A stretch of DNA of 64,000 nt from Plotosus lineatus (taxonomy: Eukaryota; Chordata; Actinopteri; Siluriformes; Plotosidae): the NCBI GenBank assembly GCA_024760905.1, contig CM045750.1, positions 11,739,419-11,803,418 on the forward strand, written 5' to 3'. This document shows, piece by piece, positions 33,265 through 43,676 of the stretch. The notes under the pieces were generated by a model that saw nothing but the letters and a program-made list of their open reading frames with translations, searched no databases and had not been told where the DNA came from. Positions within the stretch are counted from its first letter, which is position 1, and every line of letters starts with the position of its first letter. The translations under genes were made by a program, and so were the position numbers.

Positions 33265-34349
33265 CAGATGCTCCCTGACTTACGTTTTTAATTGGTTCTG
33301 GACGGCCGAACGCAAGTTGAAAGTGAACGCAAGTTGTTACAGTGACGTATGACGTATAACGCTCATATTGTACTATACATCCATAAATACCATTACCGTA
33401 TCTCATAAAACACCCCTAAATCAATTATTATAAACAACATTGTAAAATAATATTAAATATATCAAATAAGCCACTTATTTATACCGAGTCACTTTACATG
33501 ACAGCCAATCAACGCTTACAATATGCGTGGCGCTCAAAACCAAAAGTAGTGTACTTGCGAAAGTAGTGTACTTGCTGTGGGTTATACGGACTTCTGGTCT
33601 TTCAAGTGCGCAAGGGTGCCGTTGAACTCGTTTAGAACATAGCCTGCACTGATGTGAATCACCAGCAGAGCAGAGAGTTCCCTTTCCTGGAGTCGGGTTT
33701 TCATTCATTTTACAACTCTCTTTGCTTAACTGAGTATGCATGGTAGATTTCACCAATCCAAGCAGATAGTTAATTCATCTCTGTGTATGAGACTTGCACC
33801 CATGCTGGTAGGCTTACGCTTGTGACCAACCATATTTGCTTAGGGTTACAAAAGTCCGCAAAACAGTGTAACCACAAAGATCACAGACACTACGTCTTAA
33901 CACAAGGGTAACATGCTAGATAACATATATATGTATATATATATATATATATATTTATATGAGAGAGCGAGAGAGAGAGAATTTTCTGAGTAGATCCTTC
34001 CGTAAGAGAGTGCTCAATACTTTTTCGTAGAGCAAATAAAAATAAAAGGACAGGACAAAGACTTTCTATTGAAACTTCAGTCGTGATAAATGAAGTTTCA
34101 ATAGAAAGTCTTATTCCTGTCCTTTTATTTTTATTTATATCAAACTGAACTTGGAAGAAGGAGTGGCACGTTCAGTATGTCGTTTTCGTAAACAATGGTT
34201 GCAGCGTCATTACATCACTGCGTCAATACGTCAGCATACCACGAAGGTACATCTCAACTCAAAATTTGACTTTTTTGGGGGGAAAAAAAAACAAACACGT
34301 AAAATCGAAAAAACCGTAAAACGGATGAACGTAAGTTGGGGAGTGTCTA
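33265..34349 (-). mobile_element. Tigger family T copy carrying a hairpin insert
   Basis: The right side reads aacggatgaacgtaagttgg, ggagtgtcta; the left end cagatgctccctgacttacg follows TA. The interior matches the 28034 copy in reverse (cacaagggtaacatgctaga, gtgaatcaccagcagagcag). A 17-bp word, aaagtagtgtacttgcg, is tandemly duplicated at about 33543-33575. The segment at about 33920-34140 is absent from the 58123 copy and replaces the (TA)n of the 28034 copy. Confidence 0.83.
33975..34136. repeat. Hairpin module with 46-bp arms plus shared flank
   Basis: Arms 34034-34079 and 34091-34136 pair at 44 of 46 positions around an 11-base loop (gtcgtgataaa). The adjacent flank 33981-34038 (gagtagatccttccgtaaga, gagtgctcaatac) recurs in inverse orientation at 59920-59978. 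Both copies sit against (TA)n runs. Confidence 0.9.
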
Positions 34350-34456
34350 TCATTTTAAACTATCTAGAATCTCTTTTCAAAATACTTTACGCTGTGATCT
34401 ATCCACATCAATGCTGGCTAGAGAAAACTCATACATACCAGTGAATCTGTCTTCAT

Positions 34457-34458
<2 letters not shown>

Positions 34459-34506
<48 letters not shown>

Positions 34507-34630
34507 GGGGGGCAAGTGAGAGAGAAAGAGAGGGGGGGGGGAGAGCAAGAGAGAGAGCGAGAGAGAGGGCGAGAGCGAGGGAGGGCGAGAGAGAGAGAGA
34601 GAGAGAGCGAGAGACAGAGAGTGAGAGAGA

Positions 34631-34661
<31 letters not shown>

Positions 34662-34815
34662 GGCAAGAGTTAGCGAGAGCAAGAGTGAGAGGGAGAGAGG
34701 GGGAGAGAGAGAGAGAGAGGGAGAGAGAGAAAGAGAGAGAAAGAGAGAGCATGAGAGAGAGCGTGAGAGAGAGGGCGAGAGCAAGAGAGAGAGAGAGAGA
34801 GAGAGAGAGAGCACA

Positions 34816-34850
<35 letters not shown>

Positions 34851-34852
34851 CA
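34459..34852. repeat. (CA)n followed by (GA)-rich array
   Basis: AC run 34459-34501, then 350 bp of GA-rich sequence with GC, GT and GGG variants. Confidence 0.95.
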
Positions 34853-34859
34853 CACACAC

Positions 34860-35590
34860 ACATATGTAAAATTGTTATTCTCTTTTTAACCAGATCCTTT
34901 ACAATGTGATCATCTTGTGTGTGTTTAGTTTCTCCTGCTTCCATAGAGTCTGGCAAAGAGTGCGTGTTTATACAGCACTGCTCTTGAGGCCAGACCCCAC
35001 CCCCTACCGAGTGACCTGAGGCTGAGCAAATTACCTTCACGTGCTTAACGAAAGCCGAGCCCCTGCTCCTCGGGAGATGAGTGTAATGCATGTTGCAGGG
35101 TCACCGGCACTGTGTTCCTGCTACTGATGTTAAAAGCCAAAACTCCACCATCTAGATTACACAAACGGAGCTGTGGCACCAGTAAGAGAATGAACACGGC
35201 TAGTAATTTAATCTGAATGTAATTGGGATGTTAGGGCAGCATTCTTACAGGAGGCCGTAGGTGGGAGTTCGGGTTGGGCTCAACAAATATCAAGAGCTAC
35301 AAATGAAAGCTATTTTAAAGGCATGTCACCTGAGATGTAATGAATTTCACATTCACACAGTGACAGGGTGAGCAGTAAAAGGCAAACGAGTCTTATTGTG
35401 TCACTTTCAATTTTTGTGATCTGTTACAGAACGAGATCGACCCCCCCATGGAAATGGTTTTTACAGATAGCACTATAGATGTACGTACTGCTTCACATCT
35501 CAGCTTTCTGAATATTTCTTATTTACCTTCAAGGTGCCTTTCACATTAACATTATAATGTATTGCAGAACTGAAATAGAACTGAAATATT
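34860..35590. other. Unique sequence, no gene seen
   Basis: No recognisable element or coding frame. Confidence 0.45.
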
Positions 35591-35592
35591 CA

Positions 35593-36043
35593 TCAGTAGT
35601 CATTTTCTGTAACTGTTTAATCCTAATTAGGGTGGCATGGAGGCTGGCGCCCATAGCAGACTACACCATGGACAGCTCACCAGGCCATCGCAGAGCGGAA
35701 ACATGCTGACGGCTATGCAGCTAGAGAGATAGAGAGATTTCCTTTTGGCTTTTTCCCTTTATCAGGGGTCGCCACAGCGAATGATTCGCAGGTTTGATTT
35801 GGCATAGGATTTTACGTCGGATGCCCTTCCTGACACAACCCTTTAGCAAGGGACAGAAACACGCTGACAGCTATACAGCCTACTCTTTACGAAAGTCAAC
35901 GATGGTTCTTTTACACCCTCACACCATAGACAGTGAGAGACATGGCGGGCCTTTGATAACCCAGTTATCTGCACTGGGGGACTGTGACAATCAGTCAAGG
36001 ATCAGTGATCCAGCACCTATACCATTAGGTCACCACTGCCCCC
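35593..36043 (-). mobile_element. Composite SINE-B: tail i fragment joined to a tail ii copy
   Basis: 35593-35722 is reverse tail i plus part of the body (taatcctaattagggtggca, ggccatcgcagagcggaaac, atgctgacggctatgcag). It is followed by gagagatagagaga and then a tail ii copy (ttggctttttccctttatca, gtcggatgcccttcctgaca) with body and head to 36043. This could be an insertion beside an older copy or recombination between the two tail types. Confidence 0.85.
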
Positions 36044-36221
36044 CTGAAATATTAATTTAAAAGGAAATTAAACCCACGCTTAATAAAACCCTGTATGAAT
36101 AGTGTATGTCTCTTTCTATTAAATCACATTGTTTCATTAACAGCAAATTACTGTACTCCACACTGGGGGTGGGAGGGTGGAGTTTCACTACTTTCTACTG
36201 CATTGTCATGCAATAAAAGTA

Positions 36222-36425
36222 CAGTTGGCCCCCTATTTACGAAATTAATCCATTCCAGAGCCTTTTTCATAATACTGGAGTTTTGTAAGTAGGGGCACAT
36301 TTTACATGTTAAACGCCTGATTCGTTCCAAGACTCCCAAGACTACCCCATAAGCCCTTTAAAAATGATAAAAGTACACCAATTTTGTATGAAATGTGTGT
36401 TAAAAGTAAAAGAAAATTATTTATT
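36222..36425 (-). mobile_element. Tigger family D fragment (terminal)
   Basis: cagttggccccctatttacg and ctcccaagactaccccataa match the reverse complement of the right ~200 bp of the 38112-38975 element. Confidence 0.8.
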
Positions 36426-36480
36426 AAACCATTTTATGAACATATTTATAAATTAAACCATTATTAAACATTTTTATTAA

Positions 36481-36537
36481 CACACACACACACACACACA
36501 CACACGTCTCTCTCTCTCACACACACACACACACACT
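36481..36537. repeat. (AC)/(CT) microsatellite
   Basis: AC runs flanking a short CT run. Confidence 0.95.
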
Positions 36538-36801
36538 TTTGTCTGCTAACCACTACACCACTATGCTGCCCTCATTCATTCATCCATTATTGCTCACAAC
36601 ATCCTCTGTGTGTTACTTCGGAAGCACTTTTGGATCCTGTTTGTTCACGTTCAGCCATGTGACATCACATAAGACTACATATAATGTGCGTTTAATTTTA
36701 CCATACACTTCACATCACAATGCAAGATAAACCGGATCAGGAGCAGATTTTTTTTTTAATTAATCTTTTATTATCTGTTTTAATTTGAAGAAAAACAGAT
36801 G

Positions 36802-37495
36802 CATGGGGCAGTGATGACCTGGTGGTAAAGGTGCTGGATCACTGATCCCAAGGTTGGGGGTTCAAGCCCCACTTTCCACGGGTTGTCCCTGTCCCCCCTC
36901 CCAGTGCAGCTAACTGGGTTATCAAAGGCCGGCCATGTCCCTCACTGTCTATGGCAGGGATCACCAACGTGGTGCCCGTGGGCACCAGGTAGCCCGCAAG
37001 GACAATATAAGTTGCCCGCGGACCTGTTCACTGCTATTTTTAGGACAGGCCCATTTTTAGGACAGCGCCACTCTCCATTGAGCTGCATATAATTTTTTTG
37101 AATATATTTTTAAATCAAGTCAATATCTTCACATAGATGAATATCATTAATTATTAATAATAACATCTAATTAAATCTAATTAAATGTAAATTGAGCAAA
37201 TTTGTAATTTCAGAGGTGTGTATCGACCTAGTAGCCCTTCGCATTAATTGGTACCCATGAAGTAGCTCTCAGTTTCAAAAAGGTTGGTGACCCCTGGTCT
37301 ATGGTGTGAGGTTCATGTAAAAGAACCATCACTGACTTTCTTCAAGAGTAGACTGCATAGCCGTCAGCGTGGTTCCGCCCTGCGATGGCCTGGCAAGCTG
37401 TCGAGGGTGTACTCTTCCCTCGCCCGAAGTCGGCTGGGATGGGCGCCAGCCTCCCCACGTTCCTAATTAGGATTAAGCGGTTACAGAAAATGAAT
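36802..37495 (+). mobile_element. SINE-B copy, tail type i, split by a hAT MITE; 12-bp target duplication
   Basis: Flanked by gaaaaacagatg at 36790-36801 and 37496-37507 (exact). Head (ggttgggggttcaagcccc) and body lie in 36802-36954; body and tail (ctaattaggattaagcggtt) in 37305-37495. Removing the insert restores the normal SINE-B order. Confidence 0.95.
36955..37296. mobile_element. 342-bp hAT MITE with exact 8-bp target duplication
   Basis: Termini cagggatcaccaac and (complement of right end) caggggtcaccaac. The target duplication gtctatgg lies at 36947-36954 and 37297-37304. No transposase coding sequence. 8-bp duplication and CAGGG termini are hAT hallmarks. Confidence 0.95.
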
Positions 37496-37509
37496 GAAAA
37501 ACAGATGTA

Positions 37510-37945
37510 AATTTATGGTTTTAATACATTTTTTTTTTTACTCTTTATAATCAATAAAAAAGAAATGTCAGTGTTAAACCAGTTTTTCTTCAGACATCCA
37601 TCTGTACGTCTGATGAGGCCTGACTCTGCTTAGGTGGCAGAAAACGAAAGTGCTTGTGAATTTAAAGAGCACCAGAGCGTTGCAGTGAGTCCAAGCTGTC
37701 AGACTGGATAGAAACAGTACTTAACCAACTTTAATTTCCCTCCTAGGATTCAGGCAGCGTTACGACTAAAGTGTGAGATGTCAGCAGCTAAACTCTCTCG
37801 TAGTGAGTGATACCAATGCACTGATACACCAGCCGTGTATCATAGCTCAGTCACGAACAGAATAACATTCATTGAGTCATGCTTGGATATCCATTTATAA
37901 ACATGCATACGTTGTAATTTTACATTCAGCATGCTGTATGTACAG
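37510..37945. other. Unique sequence, no gene seen
   Basis: No element recognised. Confidence 0.45.
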
Positions 37946-37948
37946 GTA

Positions 37949-39740
37949 CAATTGCAATTCCACAAATGTTGGGACACTGTATAAAATGTAATTAACATTA
38001 TAAACCCATATTTTATCTACAATATATCATAGAAAAATATCAGATGTTGAAAGTGAAATAGTTAGAGATGGTATTCTTTCAAAAATAATCTACTTTAATA
38101 GCCGCAACATACAGTCGGCCCTCTACTTACGAAAACCTCTGAATACGAAAAATCCAGGTTACAAAAAACATTTTCCTAAATTTTCGTCCTCTTTTTACGA
38201 AAAGCGCCATTCAAAAATTCAAACGCACAATTAAAACAATGAGCGAGTGGCTCTCTCATTGGCTGTCCCCCAACACTCTGCCCTGCTGGCCTCCCATTGG
38301 CCAGAAGGGAGCTGCACTGTACCCATACTTCCTGTTTGTCACTTCCTGTTTGTTCGTGAAGGAGAGCTGAACAGGACTATTGGCTCGTGAGTTTTTTTGA
38401 GAGTGATTATATCAGCGTTATATTTCGTTATCCATCATGGACCCCGAGAAAGTGATTCCCGGTGACACTGAAAAGAAGAAGCAGGCTCCGTTATGAATCG
38501 AAGTGAAGCAGGAGATAAAAAAAAAAGTGGGATGCAGTTGACGCAAATCACAAAAGAGTATGGCCAAAACCCCTCTACAATCGGGACGATATTGAAGCAG
38601 AAGGAGACCTTAAAAGCAGAGATACAGTGACGGAGACGATTATTTCAGAACGATATTGAAGTAGAAGGAGGCTTTAAAAGCGAAGATACAGTGGCAGAGA
38701 CGATTATTTCGTAAAAAGCAACCGCCATATCTAAGGACCTTGCATGGGTGGTTCGAGAGATTTAAAAGAAGTTAAATATTTTTTTTTTACTTTTAACACA
38801 CATCTCATACAAAATTGGTGTGCTTTTATAATTTTTAAAGGGTTTATGGGGTAGTCTTGGGAGCCTTGGAACGCATCACGCGTTTTACATGTAAAATGCA
38901 CCTCTACTTATGGAAACTCCAGGTTACGAAAAAGGCACTGGAACGGATTAACTTCGTAAGTACGAGGGCCGACTGTATCTCAAAATAATTTGGACAAGGC
39001 AGCAACAGGCTGGAAAAGTAAGTAGTACTAAAAAAAACAAACAAACAAACAAAAAAACAGCAGGAGACACTTATCAACTCACTTCGTTAAACAGTGACTG
39101 ATCAGTTACATGACTGGGTATTAAAAATATGCAGTATCCGGACAGAGGTTCACCGGCAAAAATCTGCATCTACAAATAGTGGAACAAGTTCTTCAACGTA
39201 AAATTAATCAAAAATGGTCCTCAACGTAAAATTGCAAAGACTTGAAATATTATTTACAGTACACAATCTCATTAAAAGATTCCCTGAATCTGGAGAAATC
39301 TCTGTGATCCAGACACAAGGCCAAAAAGCAATATTGAATGCCCATGATCTTCGGCTCATCAGGTAGCACTGCATTAAAAACAGGCGTGATTCTGTCACGG
39401 AAATAACTGCATGGGCTCAGGAACACTTCCAGAGATCAGTGACCGTGAACACAGTTCACCGTTCAATGCACAAACCCAGGTCAAATCTCGAATACACAAA
39501 TAAGAACTGGTATGTGACCATGATCCAGAAACTCTGTCATGTGCTCTGGGCTAAAGTTCGTTTAAGATGGAATGAGGAAAAAGTGAAAAATGGTTCTGAT
39601 GCAAGACAAATCAAAATGTAAAATTTGTTTTGGAAAACATGAATGCTGCTCCATCTGGACTAAAGAGGAGAATGAAACCACCAGTTTGGTTTCAGCACTC
39701 AGTTCAGAAGCATGCACCTCTTAGAATTATGTTCAAGCAC
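37949..39740 (+). pseudogene. Tc1-like transposon, decayed, split by a Tigger D element
   Basis: The left terminal region contains caattccacaaatgttggga. After the insert (38112-38975) come ggacaaggcagcaacaggct, ggaaaagtaagtagtacta and a decayed transposase gene with cctcaacgtaaaattgcaaa, aatctggagaaatctctgtg, ggctcaggaacacttccaga and gaccatgatccagaaactct. This corresponds to the N-terminal HTH half and the start of the DDE domain. The frame is broken repeatedly and the C-terminal half is missing. Confidence 0.85.
38112..38975 (+). pseudogene. Tigger family D element (pogo-type, internally deleted)
   Basis: TIRs cagtcggccctctacttacg and (complement of right) cagtcggccctcgtacttac, TA target duplication (38110-38111, 38976-38977). 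From 38437 the frame begins MDPEKVIPGDTEKKKQAPL, then a stop. Downstream frames give TQITKEYGKNPSTIGTILKQ, typical of the N-terminal CENP-B/pogo HTH. A 64-bp segment is tandemly duplicated at 38586-38713. No DDE domain. Confidence 0.88.
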
Positions 39741-39870
39741 AGTGATTTCTGGAGATGTTCCTGAGCTCATATAGTGATGTCTACAATAGAATCATGCCTG
39801 TTTTTATTGCCTTATTAAATCATGAAAGTGTAAAGTGCCTTATTTTCAACAATCTATAGGTTTTCTTGGT
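39741..39870 (-). mobile_element. Inverted Tc1-like fragment
   Basis: gtgatttctggagatgttcc, tgagctcatatagtgatgtc and gaatcatgcctgtttttatt are the reverse complement (about 75% by eye) of the 39369-39440 part of the preceding Tc1 copy. The junction therefore places two opposed pieces of the same gene together. Confidence 0.6.
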
Positions 39871-39874
39871 CTAA

Positions 39875-40245
39875 TTATAAATAAAATCATTGCATTCTGT
39901 TTTTATTTACATTTAACACACATTCATTCACACATTCATGGGAGCTACATTTTAAACCATTATTTTCTGGATGACAAAACGGATTATGAATAACTCCTAT
40001 TGAATTAAAGGCTGAAAGGCAAACAGTGTACAGTATGTTGAAGGTATGGCACAGTATGCGAGCAGCCATTGCCTTATAATTAGAGAATTTTTGGAGCTAA
40101 AGCTCACTGGTTCAATTCCTCAACCAGCAGGGAAATTGTGTGGTGGGAGAGTGAGCTGCATCTTCACGGATGAAGTCGCTGAAGTACCCTTGACCAAGGC
40201 ACCTAACCCCAACTGCTGTCCGAGTACAACAATGTGTGGCAGTCT
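39875..40245. other. Unknown sequence, possible old SINE head
   Basis: agctaaagctcactggttcaa and aaggcacctaaccccaactg hint at another tRNA-related repeat (about 40090-40215), not assigned. Confidence 0.35.
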
Positions 40246-40249
40246 ACTA

Positions 40250-40447
40250 CTCCAAGTGTGTGCTCTCTCTGGATGGATGTTCTCTCTGTGCTTGCGTGGG
40301 TTTGTTTTGGATACTCTGGTTTCCTTCCACAGTCCGAAGACATGCACATTAGGCTAATCGGCTGTTCCAAATTGCCCCTCAACGTGAGTGCAAATGTTCC
40401 TACGTTCCTGCTAGGATTGAACAGTGAGTGAGTGAGTGAATGAATTT
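40250..40447 (+). mobile_element. SINE-A copy, head missing, 3' (GAGT)n tail
   Basis: ttctctctgtgcttgcgtgg, cacagtccgaagacatgcac, then a deletion to cctgctaggattgaacagtg and a gagtgagtgagtgaatgaat tail. It shows the simple-repeat tail of the family. Confidence 0.85.
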
Positions 40448-40449
40448 AC

Positions 40450-41290
40450 ACTTTTGTTGATTAATTGTTGTTTTTGTTGTTAAATTCTACTTAAATTCTC
40501 CTATAAAACTGCAGGAATGAAAACTGTTAAGCATTACCAGAATGGTTCATAAGAAATCAACATAAATGTAATAAATTCATCTCAACTGTGGTGTCATCAG
40601 TCCCTCTCACGCTAAAACTGTCAGCTTTGCTTTCTTTGGGGTTTTTGGTTCAACCTCTGAATTCCAGTTTACACTGGTCAGACTGTTGTTTTGGCAACAG
40701 AGCCAAACTAAGTAAGATCTGTGTACCACATGTCCAGAGTCCAGAAACCTTGCCACTGCTGCCAAGCATTTGCAGTGAACTTCAGCAATGTGACGGTGAA
40801 GACACTGAACAGAGCAAAGCCGTGAGTTTAAGATGAGCCGTATGTATAAATAAATAAGACAAGACATGGATAAGACACATGCTTTAACCCTGATGTAAGT
40901 ATGTCCACCCATCCTTCTGAATGCCTTGTCACTTTCCAGTGATCCTGAAATTGTCCATACTTCCACTAACAGAACATGAGCAAGATCTAGATGAAGTTCA
41001 ACACCACAACTAGTCATCTTAATATCGACGCTAGTTTCATCTGCTCCACAATCACAGTACTCAGTGGTACAAAGTGAAAAAGGGAGAAAGACGACAGTAA
41101 CAACTTCAAGTCCATCGTTTCCAGACGTTTTTGTACAGCGGAACAGAGGAAAGACTAACATGGTCATTATGCAGCCAGTTCTGACTCTGCTGCTCAGTCG
41201 GGGAAATACAGAGTAACTCCAACAATATGGAACATCTTAATCTTATACTGATAAGGGAGCAAGTTTCAGGACGTTTTGCTTCCTTATCAG
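40450..41290. other. Unique sequence with open frames on both strands and a possible exon
   Basis: A minus-strand frame of 186 codons (40607-41167) and a plus-strand frame of 82 codons (40588-40836). On the plus strand, positions about 40670-40824 are preceded by gaattccag and followed by gtgagt, a consensus-like acceptor and donor. The enclosed frame includes SKICVPHVQSPETLPLLPSI. I recognise no family for either frame. This is the only place in the window that looks even weakly like a host exon. Confidence 0.22.
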
Positions 41291-41319
41291 TACTGTATAT
41301 GCTAAGTTGACAATATGTA

Positions 41320-41395
41320 TTGGCACCCCAGAATCCTGACCTTAACCCTGTTGAAAGTTTTCAGTCTGTACTAGAGAAGACTTTATGAAGTGGTT
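41320..41395 (+). pseudogene. Short Tc1/mariner DDE-region fragment
   Basis: One frame reads NPDLNPVESFQSVLEKTL, resembling the SPDLNPIE motif around the second catalytic aspartate of Tc1 transposases. The flanks are not recognised. Confidence 0.45.
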
Positions 41396-41649
41396 CAGTT
41401 TTTTTCTCTCAATTCAAGACGTCGATAATAAATGAACCCGACACTGGATGGAAATAAAAGTTATGTTGCTTAAGTTGGTTGAAACGATGGCATGTCGATT
41501 ACTTGCTGTAAGCATGGCTAACAGCAGCCTCGACAGAACCAACTGGAGCAACAATGCCATCGAAATAACATGCTGTGATCAAGGATACAGGCTCTCCAAC
41601 AACTCCGTGTTGTTGCTCAACAATGTATAAGATATGAAGATAAAATCTT

Positions 41650-41735
41650 TCTGAATCACTTAGTCCTAATTATAGTCACGAGGAGGTTGACCCTCATCTC
41701 AGTCGACTTCGGGCGAGGCTGGGCCAACGCAGGAC
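41650..41735 (-). mobile_element. SINE-B tail i fragment
   Basis: tgaatcacttagtcctaatt, ctcatctcagtcgacttcgg, in reverse orientation. Confidence 0.7.
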
Positions 41736-41739
41736 AATA

Positions 41740-43030
41740 AGATAAAATAATATAAGCTATTTATTAATGAAGTAGTTAGATACTTCTCGTGGATCTACAC
41801 TTACTGTAGGGAACTAGCTGTTCCTTGCCCATACACTTGGAAGCAGGGAAACCTGCTAAAGGATTACATGGGCAACCAGAGCTGGCGATTGAGATTCGCC
41901 TGTATCACGATGCAACGCGCTGTATCACTTAAATTGCCTGTCACCCATCACTTCCTGTGTGGACACCGCTTTGTCTGAACTCATCCAGGATTGAAGAAAG
42001 TGGCCTTTTCAGTTTCTTCAATACAGATTTCCCGTAGTTAAGGTTTGGGATAGGATGAAGTATGGTAAACTTCAATCATCAGCATTTTAAACAGACTTCT
42101 GCCAGGCGTCATGCAAATGTATGACCTTTGATCCCTGGCTGCTAATGTAATGTGATCGTGTCATAGACAACGTAGGTTTTGTGCTGTCTGTCACCACTTT
42201 CCTAACCTCCTGAAAGGTCAGACACCAAAACCCCATGCCCCTCCCCCACACTCATTCATTCACGTTACAGCAGTCAGGGCTACGATGGTTCTGGAGTCTA
42301 TCCTGGGAACACTGGGCATGAGGAAGGAATACACCATGTCATACCACAATTGCGAGCCCCATTCTGACCTGAATTTACATCTAGTGACAATTTATCAAAG
42401 CCAAGTCAATCTTAACCCGTGAGCCAGTTTTAATTAAATCTGTTACGAGTTATACGTCTTTTATTTAAAGAAAGAGAAGTTTCTGGTATTGCAGCACTTT
42501 TAAGATTTGCCTGAAAACTTTAAAATATAATCGAGCGTATACCTCAGCACTATACCGCAGTTTTTGGGTCTCGGATGAGCACCTCGCATGAGTAGCTGGG
42601 TGCTGGCTCTGGTGGATGAATAAAAGTGACAAGGAAAGATATTTATATAAAAGTAGAAGACCCCGTGCTCACGTATCCCTGCTAAATCATGGTCTCCTGT
42701 TCTATGCACATTTCTCAGGCTCTTTCTTTTAATTTTCTCTCGAGTGGCTACAGTTTAAGAGTCACAATTAAAAATGATTTTTGAAAATAAGCCCAAAGGG
42801 AAAGAATTAAACAAATCACCAGATGAATACAGAGCTCAGCGGAGTGAGATCACTGCTGTTAATAATTCACATGTTCCCATTAGAAACAGAAGGACAGCTT
42901 GGGAGCAAATGGAAAAAACGTGACAAAATAAACAGCACAAATATGTTGAAAGGTAGGGCTGTGAACAACATATACTGTAAACTAGAACGGTTATTGTTTT
43001 TTAGACACTAATAACTAACTTTTAACTAGT
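41740..43030. other. Unique sequence, no gene seen
   Basis: About 1.3 kb without recognised repeats; frames no longer than about 70 codons. Confidence 0.45.
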
Positions 43031-43034
43031 TATT

Positions 43035-43668
43035 CACTCGAACCGCTTAATCCTATGAGCATCGCGGGGAGGCTGAAGCCTATCTAATCAATTCTGAGCG
43101 ATGGCGGGGTACACCCTAAACAGCTCATCAGTCTATCACAGGGTGAACACACACATAACCATTTATACACATCCATTCAAATTCACATTCACACCGAGGG
43201 GCAATCTGGAACTACCAGTTAGCTAATGTACATGTCTTTGTGTGGCAAGGAGGTGTAATGGTTATGCTCTCCACCTTACAGCAAAATGTTCCTAGGTTTG
43301 AGTCCTAGGATCAGTAAGGGCGTGTCTGTGTGGAGTTTGCATTTTCCCCATTTGCTGTCCCAAATTGCCCCAGATGAGAGTGTAAATGGTTGTGTGTTGG
43401 TCCTGCAATGGACTGGCAAACCACTTAGGGTGTACCCTGCCTTCATACAATGTCAGTTTTGATGGGTTCCAGCCTCCTTGGAACCCTCGTAGGAGTAAGT
43501 GGTCTGGCACATGAGTCAGGAGAAAGTGTGGCCACATCTTTGGATTGTGGGAGGAAACCTGCATTCTCAGAGGAAACCCATGCAAAAATAGGAAGAATAT
43601 GTAAACTCCACACAGACTCTAATCCAGAACCCTTCTTGCCGGAATCCCTGTGCCACCATGCTGCCCCT
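43035..43668 (-). mobile_element. SINE-A copy split by an opposite-strand SINE-A
   Basis: Tail and body 43035-43240 (gaaccgcttaatcctatgag, accgaggggcaatctggaac), then after the insert the core and head 43534-43668 (ctttggattgtgggaggaaa, ccctgtgccaccatgctgcc). Confidence 0.87.
43241..43533 (+). mobile_element. SINE-A copy nested in SINE-A
   Basis: Head gtgtaatggttatgctctcc, caggtttgag-type B box, a deletion of the core after tgcattttcccc, then tgtcccaaattgccccagat and tail ggttccagcctccttggaac. Probable target duplication acatgtctttg/acatctttg (43230-43240, 43534-43542). Confidence 0.87.
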
Positions 43669-43676
43669 ATTAAAGG

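Noticed and set aside
34377..35091. Minus-strand frames of 160 and 212 codons
   Set aside because: They cross the CA/GA array; only the repeat keeps them open.
40607..41167. 186-codon minus-strand frame
   Set aside because: Not low-complexity, but no recognised domain and no splice or promoter context. Kept only as part of an uncertain region, not called a gene.
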